A stretch of DNA of 64,000 nt from CBDFGK01 sp965247075 (GTDB lineage: Bacteria; Pseudomonadota; Gammaproteobacteria; Pseudomonadales; Halieaceae). Positions 8,503-17,611 of this stretch are shown piece by piece (the first letter of the stretch is position 1; every line of letters starts with the position of its first letter). The notes beneath the pieces were generated by a model that was given only the letters and a program-made list of their open reading frames with translations, did not search any database and had not been told where the DNA came from. The DNA is taken from NCBI GenBank assembly GCA_965247075.1, contig CBDFGK010000003.1, forward strand, positions 1 through 64,000. Reading direction: 5' to 3'. The translations under genes were made by a program, and so were the position numbers.

Positions 8503-8646
8503 ATATCTTGAGTGTAAGCGCCGTTAAATCAGCACCTGTTTTTCCTTAAAGGTTCGGGCCAGACTCTCTCCTGATGACCACACACAGGAGTTTAATTGCA
8601 TTCTACGGGCTTGTATGGCAATCTCCACCGGAATTTCCAAGCAGAT

Positions 8647-10779
8647 ATGCACATCCCTATGATCGGTAGATTACTTGCAGCCCTGGTCCTGTCTACGGCC
8701 ATTTATGCCTGCAGTGAACAGGAGTCAGCCACCCTCGCTGCGCCTGTCGCCAGGAAAATTCCGCACGCTATGACCGCGCACGGCCAGACCCGCATAGATA
8801 ATTACTACTGGATGCGCGATGACTCGCGCAGTGATAGCGATGTGCTGGATCACCTGGCGGCAGAAAACCGCTATAGCGACGCTGTGCTGGCCCCGCTCAT
8901 GCCGCTCAAAGACGCTATTTATACTGAGCTGGTCGGGCGCATGGAAAAGGATCAGTCCACGGTGCCGGCGCTCGATAACAACTATTGGTATTACCGCCGC
9001 TACAGCGGTGATATGGAATATCCCATTTATGCTCGCAAGAGCGCGCCCGATGCCACAGAGCAGGTTCTGCTGAACGGCAACGATATGGCTGCGGGACAGG
9101 AATACTTCAGTATTGGCGACTACGGTATTAGCACGGACAATGAAATCCTCGCCTGGTCCACCGACACCCTGGCCAATCGTATCTACACGATCGAGTTCAG
9201 GAATCTGCAAAGCGGGGCAATGTATACGGATGCCCTGCTCGATACCAACGAGCAGGTGGTATGGGCCAACGACAACAAGAGCCTTTATTACGTCAAGAAA
9301 GACCTGCAGACGCTGCTGGGCTACCAGGTTTATCGGCATACATTAGGAACCAGCCAACAGGATGACCTGTTGGTATACCAGGAAGATGACAGGTCTTTTT
9401 ACACATCTCTTGGCAAGTCCAAAGATAACAGCGTCATCTATATTTATCATTCAAGTACCACCAAATCCGGCGTTTCGCTGATTGATGCCAACGCATCAGC
9501 CCCGGTTGTAGAAGTATTCCTGCCCCTGGAAGACGACCTGGAATACTCTGTTGCCAAGCTCGGCGACGAGTATTACATCTACACCAATTGGGACGCGACC
9601 AACTTTCGGCTAATGAAGGTAAAGGTGGGCCAGACCCAGGATAAATCTGCGTGGCAAGAGGTCATTGCTCATCGCAGTGATGTGCTGCTGGAGGATTTTG
9701 TACTGTTTGACGGCTACCTGGTTGTGAAAGAAAAAACACAGGCCCAGAGCGCCGTGTACATAACGGCACTGGCCAGCGGCGAACGGGTAAAGCTCGACTT
9801 TGAGGAGCCCGTGTATGTGGTCAGGTTTGATCGCAACCCCCAGTTGGATTCCGATGCTGTGCGCCTTCACTACAGCTCACCCACCACCCCGGCATCGGTT
9901 TATGACGTGTCACTCAAGACCCTGGCCAAAACCCTCAAGAAGCAGGACAAGGTACTGGGTGGCTACACCGCCGACAGCTATGTCACAGAGCGTATTTTTG
10001 TAGCCGCACGCGATGGCGCCATGGTGCCGGTGACGCTGGTGTACCGCAAAGACAAATTCCGCAAGGACGGCAGCAATCCCCTCTATCAATACGGTTATGG
10101 TGCTTATGGTTACACGCTGGAGCCGGACTTCAATGCCAACTGGCTGTCACTCACTGAGCGGGGCTTTGTGGTCGCAATCGCCCATATCAGGGGAGGACAA
10201 ATCCTCGGCCGCCACTGGTACGAAGCTGGCAAGCTGCACAACAAAAAGAATACCTTCACAGATTTTATCGACGTGACAAAAGGCCTGATCGCACTACAGT
10301 ACGCCGACCCGGACAAGATATACGCTGAGGGCGGCAGTGCCGGTGGTTTACTGATGGGCGCGGTGATGAATATGGCGCCAGAACTTTATAACGGCGTTGC
10401 CGCGCACGTTCCTTTTGTCGATGTGCTAACGACCATGAGCGATGCCAGCATTCCGCTCACCACCAACGAGTATGAGGAATGGGGCAATCCTGCTGACAAG
10501 GAAGCCTATGCTTACATGCTGTCCTACTCGCCCTACGACCAGGTAGCGGCAGTGGATTATCCACACACCCTGGTCACTACGGGTTTGTACGATTCACAGG
10601 TGCTGTATTTTGAACCTATGAAGTGGGTGGCCAAATTGCGCGAAGTAAAAACAGGTGACAATGCACTGGTCTTTGTTATCGATATGGAAGCGGGCCATAG
10701 CGGCGCTTCCGGCCGTTTCAAACGTCTGCAGCAGCAGGCCCTGGCCTATGCCTTTTTTGTCGACCTGGCCTCTGGCTGA
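8647..10779 (+). CDS. Oligopeptidase B-like S9 peptidase with export signal
   Basis: A prolyl oligopeptidase-family (S9A) enzyme of about 710 residues, most like protease II/oligopeptidase B, which cleaves short peptides after basic residues. The beta-propeller part (to about residue 420) begins with RIDNYYWMRDD; the hydrolase domain has GGSAGG with the catalytic Ser564, TTGLYDSQVLYFEP with the Asp, and the His in MEAGHSGASGR. The N-terminus has a hydrophobic stretch ending in IYACSEQE, consistent with a lipoprotein or secreted form, unlike cytosolic E. coli PtrB. ATG 8647 puts the signal at the N-terminus; a TTG at 8596 has the better ribosome site (AGGAG) and is the alternative start. Confidence 0.85.
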   Translation: MHIPMIGRLLAALVLSTAIYACSEQESATLAAPVARKIPHAMTAHGQTRIDNYYWMRDDSRSDSDVLDHLAAENRYSDAVLAPLMPLKDAIYTELVGRMEKDQSTVPALDNNYWYYRRYSGDMEYPIYARKSAPDATEQVLLNGNDMAAGQEYFSIGDYGISTDNEILAWSTDTLANRIYTIEFRNLQSGAMYTDALLDTNEQVVWANDNKSLYYVKKDLQTLLGYQVYRHTLGTSQQDDLLVYQEDDRSFYTSLGKSKDNSVIYIYHSSTTKSGVSLIDANASAPVVEVFLPLEDDLEYSVAKLGDEYYIYTNWDATNFRLMKVKVGQTQDKSAWQEVIAHRSDVLLEDFVLFDGYLVVKEKTQAQSAVYITALASGERVKLDFEEPVYVVRFDRNPQLDSDAVRLHYSSPTTPASVYDVSLKTLAKTLKKQDKVLGGYTADSYVTERIFVAARDGAMVPVTLVYRKDKFRKDGSNPLYQYGYGAYGYTLEPDFNANWLSLTERGFVVAIAHIRGGQILGRHWYEAGKLHNKKNTFTDFIDVTKGLIALQYADPDKIYAEGGSAGGLLMGAVMNMAPELYNGVAAHVPFVDVLTTMSDASIPLTTNEYEEWGNPADKEAYAYMLSYSPYDQVAAVDYPHTLVTTGLYDSQVLYFEPMKWVAKLREVKTGDNALVFVIDMEAGHSGASGRFKRLQQQALAYAFFVDLASG

Positions 10780-10793
10780 GCGCCCATAAGCTG

Positions 10794-11147
10794 TCAGGCA
10801 GCGCCGTCAAACCAGTCGGTAAAACCGGCCGGAGCCCAGGGGCCTATATGTAACTGCTCCAGGACGCCGTGGCCAACTCGGTCACGCCGCCTGGCAGTGA
10901 CCACCTGTTGAATATGAATGTTCTCCAGCGCCAGTGGCCCCACTGGGGGATGTTGATAACCAATGCCCTTCATCCGAAATAGCAGTCGCGGCTCAAGTAG
11001 CAGCTCTATCTGTTCTCCGGACTTTGCATCGTGCATGGTAATTTTGGCAGCACTCATCTGGCGCGTTCCCGCTTGCATGTTGATGTCATGTACCACCCTG
11101 CCCTGCTCAGCTCTCAGGCCGCTGTAGACACACAGGGCATATGGCAT
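10794..11147 (-). CDS. Hypothetical protein, probably a 3' gene fragment
   Basis: This 117-residue frame starts at an ATG right after a stop codon, four bases from the stop of the methyltransferase gene. The segment EPRLLFRMKGIGYQHPPVG and the C-terminal PAGFTDWFDG give it the look of the final domain of a longer beta-rich protein (similar to C-terminal regions of DUF7064-type proteins), so it may be a remnant whose 5' portion was replaced by the AT-richer block beginning at 11151. I cannot name a function. Confidence 0.4.
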   Translation of the reverse strand: MPYALCVYSGLRAEQGRVVHDINMQAGTRQMSAAKITMHDAKSGEQIELLLEPRLLFRMKGIGYQHPPVGPLALENIHIQQVVTARRRDRVGHGVLEQLHIGPWAPAGFTDWFDGAA

Positions 11148-11150
11148 TTA

Positions 11151-12074
11151 TTAACGCCAGGCATGAACAATATATCGGCATAATTTGTTCTTATCTCGCC
11201 ACGTGTGTATAGGAATAGGGTGTATCCCATTTTGAGTAAACTCACAGCGCCTAAATCCTAAATCCAGCAACATGCAGCGGAGACATTCCAAATTTGGTGC
11301 CCAAAAATTTGTATCATCATTGCTCATTTCAGACCCGACAAAATAACGCATCACTGGCTCTTTCATGTAATTAAAAACGGTTTCTGTTTCGACAATTAAC
11401 AACTCATCTGTCATATCTGCCGCTTTTTGCAATCCGGCATAGGGATCTTTGAGGTGATAGAGAACACCTAAAAATAACACTACATCAAATGTTCCATGTT
11501 TCGATGGATCTAGCTCGAAAACGTCCACGTCAAGGGAATCTGCATTTGAGTTAAAAGTTCTATGCAATGCATTATAACCGTCTTTCGTTCCCCATCCTGG
11601 GCCACTCCAAGAGAAGTGATCGGTCGAGAGTACTTTCTCTGCACCTCTTTTTTCGGCTTCGAACGAAAAAAAACCATCCCAAGCGCCGATATCCAGAACA
11701 CTCTTATCGGTGATATCAAACTTGAATACTTTAGATGCTTCGGCCTGTAGTGTTTCATGCGACTTATGCCCTTGGGTAAAATTCCCGTCAGGTAGTTCGA
11801 CAGAATGAAACCAGGAAATACCCTTTGTCAAAATTGAAGGTAAACTGAAATCACGGGCATAGTAATCCTGGATCTGCAATTTTCTTTCTGATGGGAGAGC
11901 TTGCCATTCTTCGCTCGATTTGAAGATCAGATAGATTTCGAAACGGCTTATTCCACTTGCAACCAGTTTCTGGAAATAGTCAAGTCCTTCAGGGTCAGGT
12001 TCCCGTTCGAATATGATTCGATAGAATTTTGGAATGTCTGAGTTGGCGGCGAGTATTGTTGATTTACTTTTCAT
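11151..12074 (-). CDS. SAM-dependent methyltransferase with N-terminal DUF4214-like domain
   Basis: The 307-residue protein has two parts. Residues about 14-60 (FYRIIFEREPDPEGLDYF and FEIYLIFKSSEEW) resemble the short DUF4214 repeat often attached to surface or glycan-related proteins. Residues about 95-307 are a class I methyltransferase: VLDIGAWDGFFSFEAEKRGA is motif I, FDVVLFLGVLYHLKDP is motif IV/post, as in CmoB-like/DUF1698 enzymes. Small-molecule, tRNA or glycan methylation are all possible. The gene is clearly more AT-rich than the genes left of it and begins a block reaching to about 14200 that looks horizontally acquired. Confidence 0.75.
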   Translation of the reverse strand: MKSKSTILAANSDIPKFYRIIFEREPDPEGLDYFQKLVASGISRFEIYLIFKSSEEWQALPSERKLQIQDYYARDFSLPSILTKGISWFHSVELPDGNFTQGHKSHETLQAEASKVFKFDITDKSVLDIGAWDGFFSFEAEKRGAEKVLSTDHFSWSGPGWGTKDGYNALHRTFNSNADSLDVDVFELDPSKHGTFDVVLFLGVLYHLKDPYAGLQKAADMTDELLIVETETVFNYMKEPVMRYFVGSEMSNDDTNFWAPNLECLRCMLLDLGFRRCEFTQNGIHPIPIHTWRDKNKLCRYIVHAWR

Positions 12075-12242
12075 AAGTAATGTTTAACTAATATAGAATT
12101 GAAGTATAGATACCCCCATATATCTCTCACCCTACTATAAGAAGCAGGTTACTGGCAATCGGCAAGCCATTATTAGTGCATCGCCTCTTTAAGTAGAATG
12201 TGAAAAGGGCGACGTTCCATCCACGAGGCTGTAAATTCTGCA

Positions 12243-12911
12243 TCAGCGTTTAATGTTTTGCAGAAGATCGACGAGTTCGTGAACTCTGGTGGATGGGTTG
12301 TCGGTTTTGGTTGTTTTCGCCTCTTGTAATGCTTGCACCGCATTGGTTTTTGCGGTTTCCAATTTATCTTTCAAAGCGAGAAATATATCTTTACAACCTT
12401 TTGTATAACTTGGCAAATGCTTCTTCAGATCGGACATAACCTGTGCGCCTGCGCTTTGACCACCAGATTTCGCTTCATAAGGTCTGGTGCTGTATTCGTA
12501 ATGTAGCAAAAACCAGTATTCAAAAGCAGGCACCGATGTTATGGCAATAAAAGTATCCCGAGGTTTCGTGTTGCGTAGTCTACTTAAAGTATTTTGATAA
12601 GAAGCATGACTATCTTTATCAAATACGCAAAATACCTTGTCATACGCATCGTCCTGTCGTTTCTCTTCCTCGTACAGGCTTTTGGCGAAATCAGCAACAC
12701 TTTTTGGGCTTGAACCGCCCTCCCCTGTAATCCTTACATTAGCGCTGCTGACTTTATAATACCGTATCAACTCGTTGAAATAATCAGGCTCAGTCGCTTC
12801 CCCTTCGCAGACAATCAACACCTTGCTATAAGCCTCTCGTTTACTCCGTTCGCGCGCTAGTTTTTGGATAGACCTTTGCTTTCGTTTGTGGAACAAATTA
12901 CCTGTACCCAT
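12243..12911 (-). CDS. rloB: RloB-family TOPRIM-like protein (AbiLii-like)
   Basis: A 222-residue RloB-type protein. The basic N-terminus (about residues 8-25) is followed by VLIVCEGEATEPDYF, with E36/E38 and E41 in the position of the TOPRIM glutamate, and VFCVFDKDSH with D98 and D100 as the DxD pair. These residues make a metal-dependent nuclease or primase-like centre plausible. RloB partners a RloA-type AAA ATPase, as here: the ATPase gene ends three bases before this start. The pair resembles the AbiL abortive-infection system (AbiLi plus AbiLii) and, by architecture, the PARIS ATPase/TOPRIM pair, although the nuclease subfamily is different. Confidence 0.8.
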   Translation of the reverse strand: MGTGNLFHKRKQRSIQKLARERSKREAYSKVLIVCEGEATEPDYFNELIRYYKVSSANVRITGEGGSSPKSVADFAKSLYEEEKRQDDAYDKVFCVFDKDSHASYQNTLSRLRNTKPRDTFIAITSVPAFEYWFLLHYEYSTRPYEAKSGGQSAGAQVMSDLKKHLPSYTKGCKDIFLALKDKLETAKTNAVQALQEAKTTKTDNPSTRVHELVDLLQNIKR

Positions 12912-12914
12912 TTT

Positions 12915-14198
12915 TCATCCCTGCACCTTCTCAATATAAGGCAGGGCACCATATCTGCCAGATAAATACATCAGTTCCAGATTCTCCCGCCCCTTGCGCG
13001 GACGGAATTCACTCAGGGGATAAACCTGGGTTGCCTGAATTTCGTCCTTTTCACAAAACCAAACCTGGTCTCGACGTAGAGTCTTCTGATTGAGAATAGA
13101 AGTTTCATGGGTAGTAAAGATCAGTTGTGCGTTATTGGGGTTGGTCTTTTTGTTGTTAAACAGGCTTACTAAATACTCCACCAATTTTGGATGCAGACAA
13201 CCGTGCAGCTCATCCACGAACAGCGTATAACCCTCTGTCAAAGCATAAATCCAAGGCCCTGCCAACGAAAAAAGCTTGTGTGTGCCATCTGATTCTTCGT
13301 TAAAGTCAAACACAACAGGCTCGCCGTTGGTATCATGATGCATCGTCTGAATTATATAGAAAAATTCACTTTCCATTTCCTTAACAATAGCCTGTCTCAT
13401 GGATTTCGGCACATCTTCAGGCAGGATTTTCGGATCGAATCGTTCTTTTTCTACTTTAACTTTAACATTATCAATATCTAAATCAGCGGCTTGCAAATAC
13501 GCCAAAATTTCTTCTTTTTTATTTTCCTCCCCCAATAGCAATGCGCTGAAACCTGGATCCCATGCCGATGCACCGACCATATACTTGGTCTTTTCGAACC
13601 AATCAAAAACGGGTTGTAGTTGTTGACTATTTAGTTGTACCGCAGTGGAAAGAAACAAGGAATTATCGCGGGTTGATTTCTGCCACAGGTTTTTTTCTCC
13701 CGTCAGGGATGATCCCAACGACCACTTATGCTTCTTCTTGCTCTTATCCCATTTGCGACTCAACCAATGTTGAGGGCGATTTTTCGGATAGGCAAACAAC
13801 CATTCCTCCACGATGCGTTCACGAGTGGCGGAAAACCCGTATTGGTAGCGCACGCCTTCGGCAATAAAAATCACTTCAACTTCAGTGGGAGCATTCCGTG
13901 TAGTGGAGTCCAGTTTGAAAGGCATCACTGGGAAAAAAGATCCCCGACGTTGTTGCTGGGCAGACTCCAATACGATGATTATTATTGTTCGGAGAGCTTC
14001 CAAAAAATTGGACTTCCCGGCTGCATTGGCACCATAAATTGCTACGGAAGGTAGCAACCTCATGCCGGAACCGCCCTCTGAAAGAGGCACATCCAAAATC
14101 TGGGTATCCGCCTTTTCCTCACCCTTTGACGCGACCAGACTAAGGGTTTGGCGATCTTTGATGGATTTGAAATTGGTAACGCTAAATTCAACTAACAC
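12915..14198 (-). CDS. rloA: RloA-like AAA15-type ATPase (AbiLi-like)
   Basis: A 427-residue ABC/SMC-like ATPase of the RloA/AAA15 class. The start LVEFSVTNFKSIKDRQTLSL is typical of the class; Walker A is GANAAGKSN (56-64); a signature-like ESDGTHKL follows at about 300; Walker B is LFVDELHGCLHP near 330 and a switch histidine lies in IFTTHETSIL. Such ATPases sense an invader and control a partner effector; here that would be the RloB protein encoded immediately downstream. The gene is at the head of the two-gene operon, AT-rich relative to its surroundings, supporting acquisition as a defence unit. Confidence 0.82.
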   Translation of the reverse strand: MLVEFSVTNFKSIKDRQTLSLVASKGEEKADTQILDVPLSEGGSGMRLLPSVAIYGANAAGKSNFLEALRTIIIIVLESAQQQRRGSFFPVMPFKLDSTTRNAPTEVEVIFIAEGVRYQYGFSATRERIVEEWLFAYPKNRPQHWLSRKWDKSKKKHKWSLGSSLTGEKNLWQKSTRDNSLFLSTAVQLNSQQLQPVFDWFEKTKYMVGASAWDPGFSALLLGEENKKEEILAYLQAADLDIDNVKVKVEKERFDPKILPEDVPKSMRQAIVKEMESEFFYIIQTMHHDTNGEPVVFDFNEESDGTHKLFSLAGPWIYALTEGYTLFVDELHGCLHPKLVEYLVSLFNNKKTNPNNAQLIFTTHETSILNQKTLRRDQVWFCEKDEIQATQVYPLSEFRPRKGRENLELMYLSGRYGALPYIEKVQG

Positions 14199-14640
14199 TA
14201 TTTATGCCCTGATTTAATAATGAATATTGACAAAATTTGTCATAAAAAGCCATATAAACATGTCTTTGTCAAGTTTTTGCGTCAGCCCGAAGTTAAAATA
14301 TGCCTGGATCCAGCGGCAAGACGCCCTGGCGCTCGAATGTTCACAGCCGATCTACTGGAGCCGCCTGCTTTCAATCAGGTAGCGCAACCTATCCTGCCTA
14401 ACTCATCCTTGAGCAGCATCTATCATCCTCTCCCTGTTATATCCAATCGAACAATCTCTCCAGCGACGGTGCCCGTGGCTCTGGTAGCTGATTCACTGTG
14501 GCGGGCCCCCGCACTCGCCCTTGCTGATCGGCGACTATCCCTACACCGCCAGGGACAGATGCCTTCCCGGTGCGACCCCAGATAACGGCGAGGAATACCA
14601 GAGTGTGGTCTACGCCGGCCTGCACAAGTGTGAAAAACTG
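14199..14640. other. Spacer without a recognised gene
   Basis: Between the RloA start and the cold-shock leader I see no convincing gene. An AT-rich part (to about 14290) probably contains the rloAB promoter. The GC-rich part 14420-14640 carries overlapping short frames on both strands without clear starts, possibly the eroded remains of a gene. Confidence 0.5.
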
Positions 14641-14827
14641 ACAAAAAATAGGGTTTTATTTTCCCAATATGGTGTACACTGCGCCGAGCATGAAAGAGAG
14701 TCTTAGCCTTCGCCCTCCTGATCCGAAATTTTCCTAGTATTATCTCGCCTTGATGACTGAGTTCTAGCCTACCTTCTTGCCAACCGATCCATGTGGATCA
14801 CACTTTTAAAATTTACAGGTTTAGATT

Positions 14828-15037
14828 ATGTCTGAAAGAGTTACAGGAACCGTTAAGTGGTTCAACGAAAGCAAGGGTTTTGGATTTATTGAGCAAGAAA
14901 ATGGGCCCGACGTTTTTGCCCACTTCAGCGCTATAGCTGGTGATGGTTTCAAGACCCTGGCTGAAGGCCAAAAGGTCGAGTTCACCGTAACTGCCGGCCA
15001 GAAAGGCCCGCAAGCGGAAAATATCGTAGCCGTCTAA
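14828..15037 (+). CDS. Cold-shock protein of the CspA family
   Basis: A 69-residue single cold-shock domain, full length for the family. RNP1 (KGFGFI) and RNP2 (VFAHF) nucleic-acid-binding motifs are present after the starting TGTVKWFN. It acts as an RNA chaperone/transcription antiterminator. An AT-rich stretch of about 170 bases separates it from the last GC-rich spacer and could be the long 5' leader usual for cspA genes; ACAGGT precedes the ATG. Confidence 0.95.
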   Translation: MSERVTGTVKWFNESKGFGFIEQENGPDVFAHFSAIAGDGFKTLAEGQKVEFTVTAGQKGPQAENIVAV

Positions 15038-15051
15038 GCGCTCGTTATCTC

Positions 15052-15125
15052 GTGGCTGGTACCGAGAACCAAGGTTCCGGTACCTGGCCACCGTTCTCTG
15101 ACCAACCGAAGATCGTTGGCCAGAG
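15052..15125 (+). terminator. Two consecutive hairpins after the cold-shock gene
   Basis: The first (15052-15091) pairs GGTACCGAGAACC with GGTTCCGGTACC around an AA loop; the second (15096-15125) pairs CTCTGACCAAC with GTTGGCCAGAG. No U-tract follows either, so this may be a 3' end protected by structure rather than a simple intrinsic terminator. Confidence 0.5.
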
Positions 15126-15539
15126 TGGATTGTATTGCCTGATCAGGCAGCATTAGCACTACCCCTACCCCTCAAAACTGCACCACCCCATCCTGCTTTA
15201 CACCAAAGCACACCTAAAACCAGCTTCGACTTAATTGTTCAATCAGCGATTCCCGTCTATACCAATGGTGACCAGCGCATCTATGCCCGCAGGGAATCAA
15301 TGCAGAGAGTATCGCCTCAATGACCATCACGGATCATCAATTCGATGATTACTGGTACCGGTTCTCCGATGATGTGAGCGGCGGCCCCCTGCCCCAGGGT
15401 ATACAGGTATTGGAACAGGGGCGGACGGCAAGTGGTCGCACATCTCTATCGCAGCGGACCCGGCCAGCGAGGGCTGGTGCCCGCTTACCGGCAGCTGGTT
15501 GCAGTTTTGCAGTGCTCCAATAGTGTGCGCCATTGGACC
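15126..15539. other. Gene-free or eroded stretch before the IS110 fragment
   Basis: No frame here has a credible start, ribosome site or family motif. Short stretches such as DDYWYRFSDD read like protein, which suggests remains of older genes or mobile elements. Confidence 0.4.
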
Positions 15540-15905
15540 CCAGCGCTGTCGAAACTGTTGAAGGACGTCAGTCCGAACGGGGAAGTCACTTCCTATTGCT
15601 ATGAGGCGGGGCCGTGTGGATACGGCATCTACCGTCAGATCAGCAACTCAGGGCATGATTGCAGTGTCGTGGCGCCCTCGCTGATACCGACCAAGCCGGG
15701 CGACCGGGTTACAACGGACCGGCGTGCCAGTGAGAACCTGGCGCGCTGGCATCGAGCGGGCGAGTTAACCCCGGTCCGGGTGCCCGATCAGGAGCAGGAA
15801 GCCATGCGGGATCTGACCCGTGCCCGGGAGGATATGCTGAGGGGATTTATCCCGGCGATTGCCCGTGAGGTGATGCCGGGGAACGCAACTGAAACAAACA
15901 GGTAA
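15540..15905 (+). pseudogene. IS110-family transposase fragment
   Basis: The frame contains CYEAGPCGYGIYRQI, APSLIPTKPGDRVTTDRR and LARWHRAGELTPV, the hallmark N-terminal DEDD-domain segments of IS110-type transposases; after about 15850 the similarity ends. Both the beginning and the Tnp_20 C-terminal domain are missing. The fragment ends some 40 bases before the first usable start of the M20 peptidase and may have removed the natural 5' end of that gene. Confidence 0.75.
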
Positions 15906-15945
15906 TCAAGAAAGCTGCCCCCTGTTCTGTCTCAAGGGCTCACTA

Positions 15946-17292
15946 TTGACCGTCCTGCTGACAAGTAGCGTTAGCTCCCAGGCACAATCCATTGACGATG
16001 AAGCGCTGGACTGGCTGCAACAGTTTATTCGGGTCGACACTATTAATCCCCCTGGCAATGAAACCAGGGCTGTTGAGTTTATTGGCAATATTCTCGAAGC
16101 CGAAGGCATTGGGTACCAAACGGCGGAAAGTGCACCGGGGCGGGGCAATATCTGGGCGCGCCTGGAAGGTGGGGATGAGCCTGCGCTAATCCTTATGCAA
16201 CACACCGACGTGGTACCCGCCGATCCCAAGTACTGGACCACTGACCCGCTGTCCGGAGAAATCAAAGATGGCTACCTGTGGGGCCGTGGCGCCCTGGATA
16301 TGAAAGGCACCGGCATCTCACAGTTGGCCACTTTTATCAGTTTGAAACGCGCTGGCTTGCCGCTAAACCGCGATGTCATCCTGGTGGCGACCGCCGACGA
16401 GGAAGCCGGTGGCCTGTATGGCGCCGGCTGGATGATTGAGCATCACCCGCAAGTTTTCGAAAATGTGGGTCTTTTGATTAACGAAGGTGGCAACGGCAAG
16501 CAATCGGCAAAAGAATTGCTCTTCAATGTGGAGATCACACAAAAAGTACCGGTGTGGTTGCGCCTGACTGCGGTGGATACCCCCGGCCACGGCTCCATGC
16601 CCCACGCCACCTCGTCAGTTACCCGCCTTGTCCACGCTCTAAATATACTCAGGGAAAACCCGTTTGCACCCCGCATCGTGCCAGCGGTCGATACCATGTT
16701 TCGATCCCTGTCGCTGAGTACCGCCCCCGAGTGGGCAGAGTCTTACCGCGATATGGCCAGTGCTGTGAAAGAACCCGGTTTTATTGAAAAACTGCAGAAA
16801 CACACTCCCTTTCTGCACGCGTTAACGCGCGACACCTGCTCCATGACCCGTTTGGAGGCATCCAGCAAGATCAACGTGGTACCGCCGGAAGCCTGGGCCG
16901 AGTTGGACTGTCGCATACTGCCAGACCGACCCAGTGATGTGTTTGTCGCTGAACTGACCGAGATGCTAGCAGCAACTGGCGTGAAGATAGAGGTGATCAT
17001 GGCCTTTACGCCGGCTGTATCCAGCACGGCAACGCTGCTTTATCGGGCGATTGAACAGGTTATGACAGAACGCTATCCGGGCTCCAGAGTCATACCGGTA
17101 GTGGCAACCGGTTTCACCGATAGTCACTATACCCGCGACCTGGGCATCGCCAGCTATGGTTTCGATCCGATCGTGGTCCCCGAGGCGGAATTCACCCGCA
17201 TTCACGGCAATGATGAGCGCGTCAACATAGCGGCCTTCAAGCGGGGCGTATCAGACCACCTGCAGATTATCCGCAGTGTGGTTTACGACTGA
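15946..17292 (+). CDS. M20-family metallopeptidase
   Basis: A zinc peptidase/amidase of the M20 (ArgE/DapE/carboxypeptidase) family, about 448 residues. The metal ligands are visible: HTDVVPAD (His86), RGALDMKG (Asp), ATADEEAGG (the catalytic Glu and ligand Glu) and the C-terminal IHGNDERV His. The dimerisation lid begins about residue 200. The first start in frame is TTG 15946, giving only a short remnant of an export signal (LLTSSVSSQAQS). In the same frame upstream there are further hydrophobic codons (CPLFCLKGSLLTV) but no good start, so the signal peptide has probably been cut by the neighbouring IS110 fragment. Function may be impaired. Confidence 0.8.
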   Translation: MTVLLTSSVSSQAQSIDDEALDWLQQFIRVDTINPPGNETRAVEFIGNILEAEGIGYQTAESAPGRGNIWARLEGGDEPALILMQHTDVVPADPKYWTTDPLSGEIKDGYLWGRGALDMKGTGISQLATFISLKRAGLPLNRDVILVATADEEAGGLYGAGWMIEHHPQVFENVGLLINEGGNGKQSAKELLFNVEITQKVPVWLRLTAVDTPGHGSMPHATSSVTRLVHALNILRENPFAPRIVPAVDTMFRSLSLSTAPEWAESYRDMASAVKEPGFIEKLQKHTPFLHALTRDTCSMTRLEASSKINVVPPEAWAELDCRILPDRPSDVFVAELTEMLAATGVKIEVIMAFTPAVSSTATLLYRAIEQVMTERYPGSRVIPVVATGFTDSHYTRDLGIASYGFDPIVVPEAEFTRIHGNDERVNIAAFKRGVSDHLQIIRSVVYD

Positions 17293-17611
17293 GCTGCGTA
17301 ACAACGCAGTTGGAAGGCGGTACAAGAAACTAAAAGTACTGGCACGCAAATTGATCTGGCAGTGCAGTAAAGTCTTGCTGTCTTTGCCCCGCTGCATATA
17401 GTCGGCGCAGTGATCAAATTCACTGGTCAGCGGATTGTCCCAGTCAACCGGTACGTGCAGGTACTGCATTCCCAGGCCTTTCACCAGCACATCTTCATCG
17501 GGTAAGCCGGTACTATTTATTGGAGAAGGCAATATACACAACCCGTTCAAAGCCCTGGTCTTTTAGGTACTGCAATTGCTCCGGCATCGGCTGGCCTGTC
17601 AGTGCTTTCAT
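17251..17611 (-). pseudogene. DSP/PTP-like phosphatase gene with frameshift
   Basis: Beginning at ATG 17611 the frame reads MKALTGQPMPEQLQYLKDQG and runs to a stop at about 17517; a one-base shift there joins a second frame (STGLPDEDVLVKGLGMQYLH then KTLLHCQINLRASTF). Together they form a DUF442/dual-specificity-like phosphatase with the Cys-containing HCQINLRAS loop in place of HCxxxxxR. The C-terminus also departs from the family after FLYR and overlaps the convergent M20 gene by 42 bases. It is therefore a pseudogene, or a sequencing error interrupts it. Its ATG overlaps the formyltransferase TGA (ATGA), so it was the last gene of that operon. Confidence 0.7.

Noticed and set aside
14437..14706. 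Overlapping frames on both strands (e.g. DYPYTARDRCLPGATPDNGE on the plus strand)
   Set aside because: Protein-like in places, but no start signals or recognised family and no way to choose between strands.
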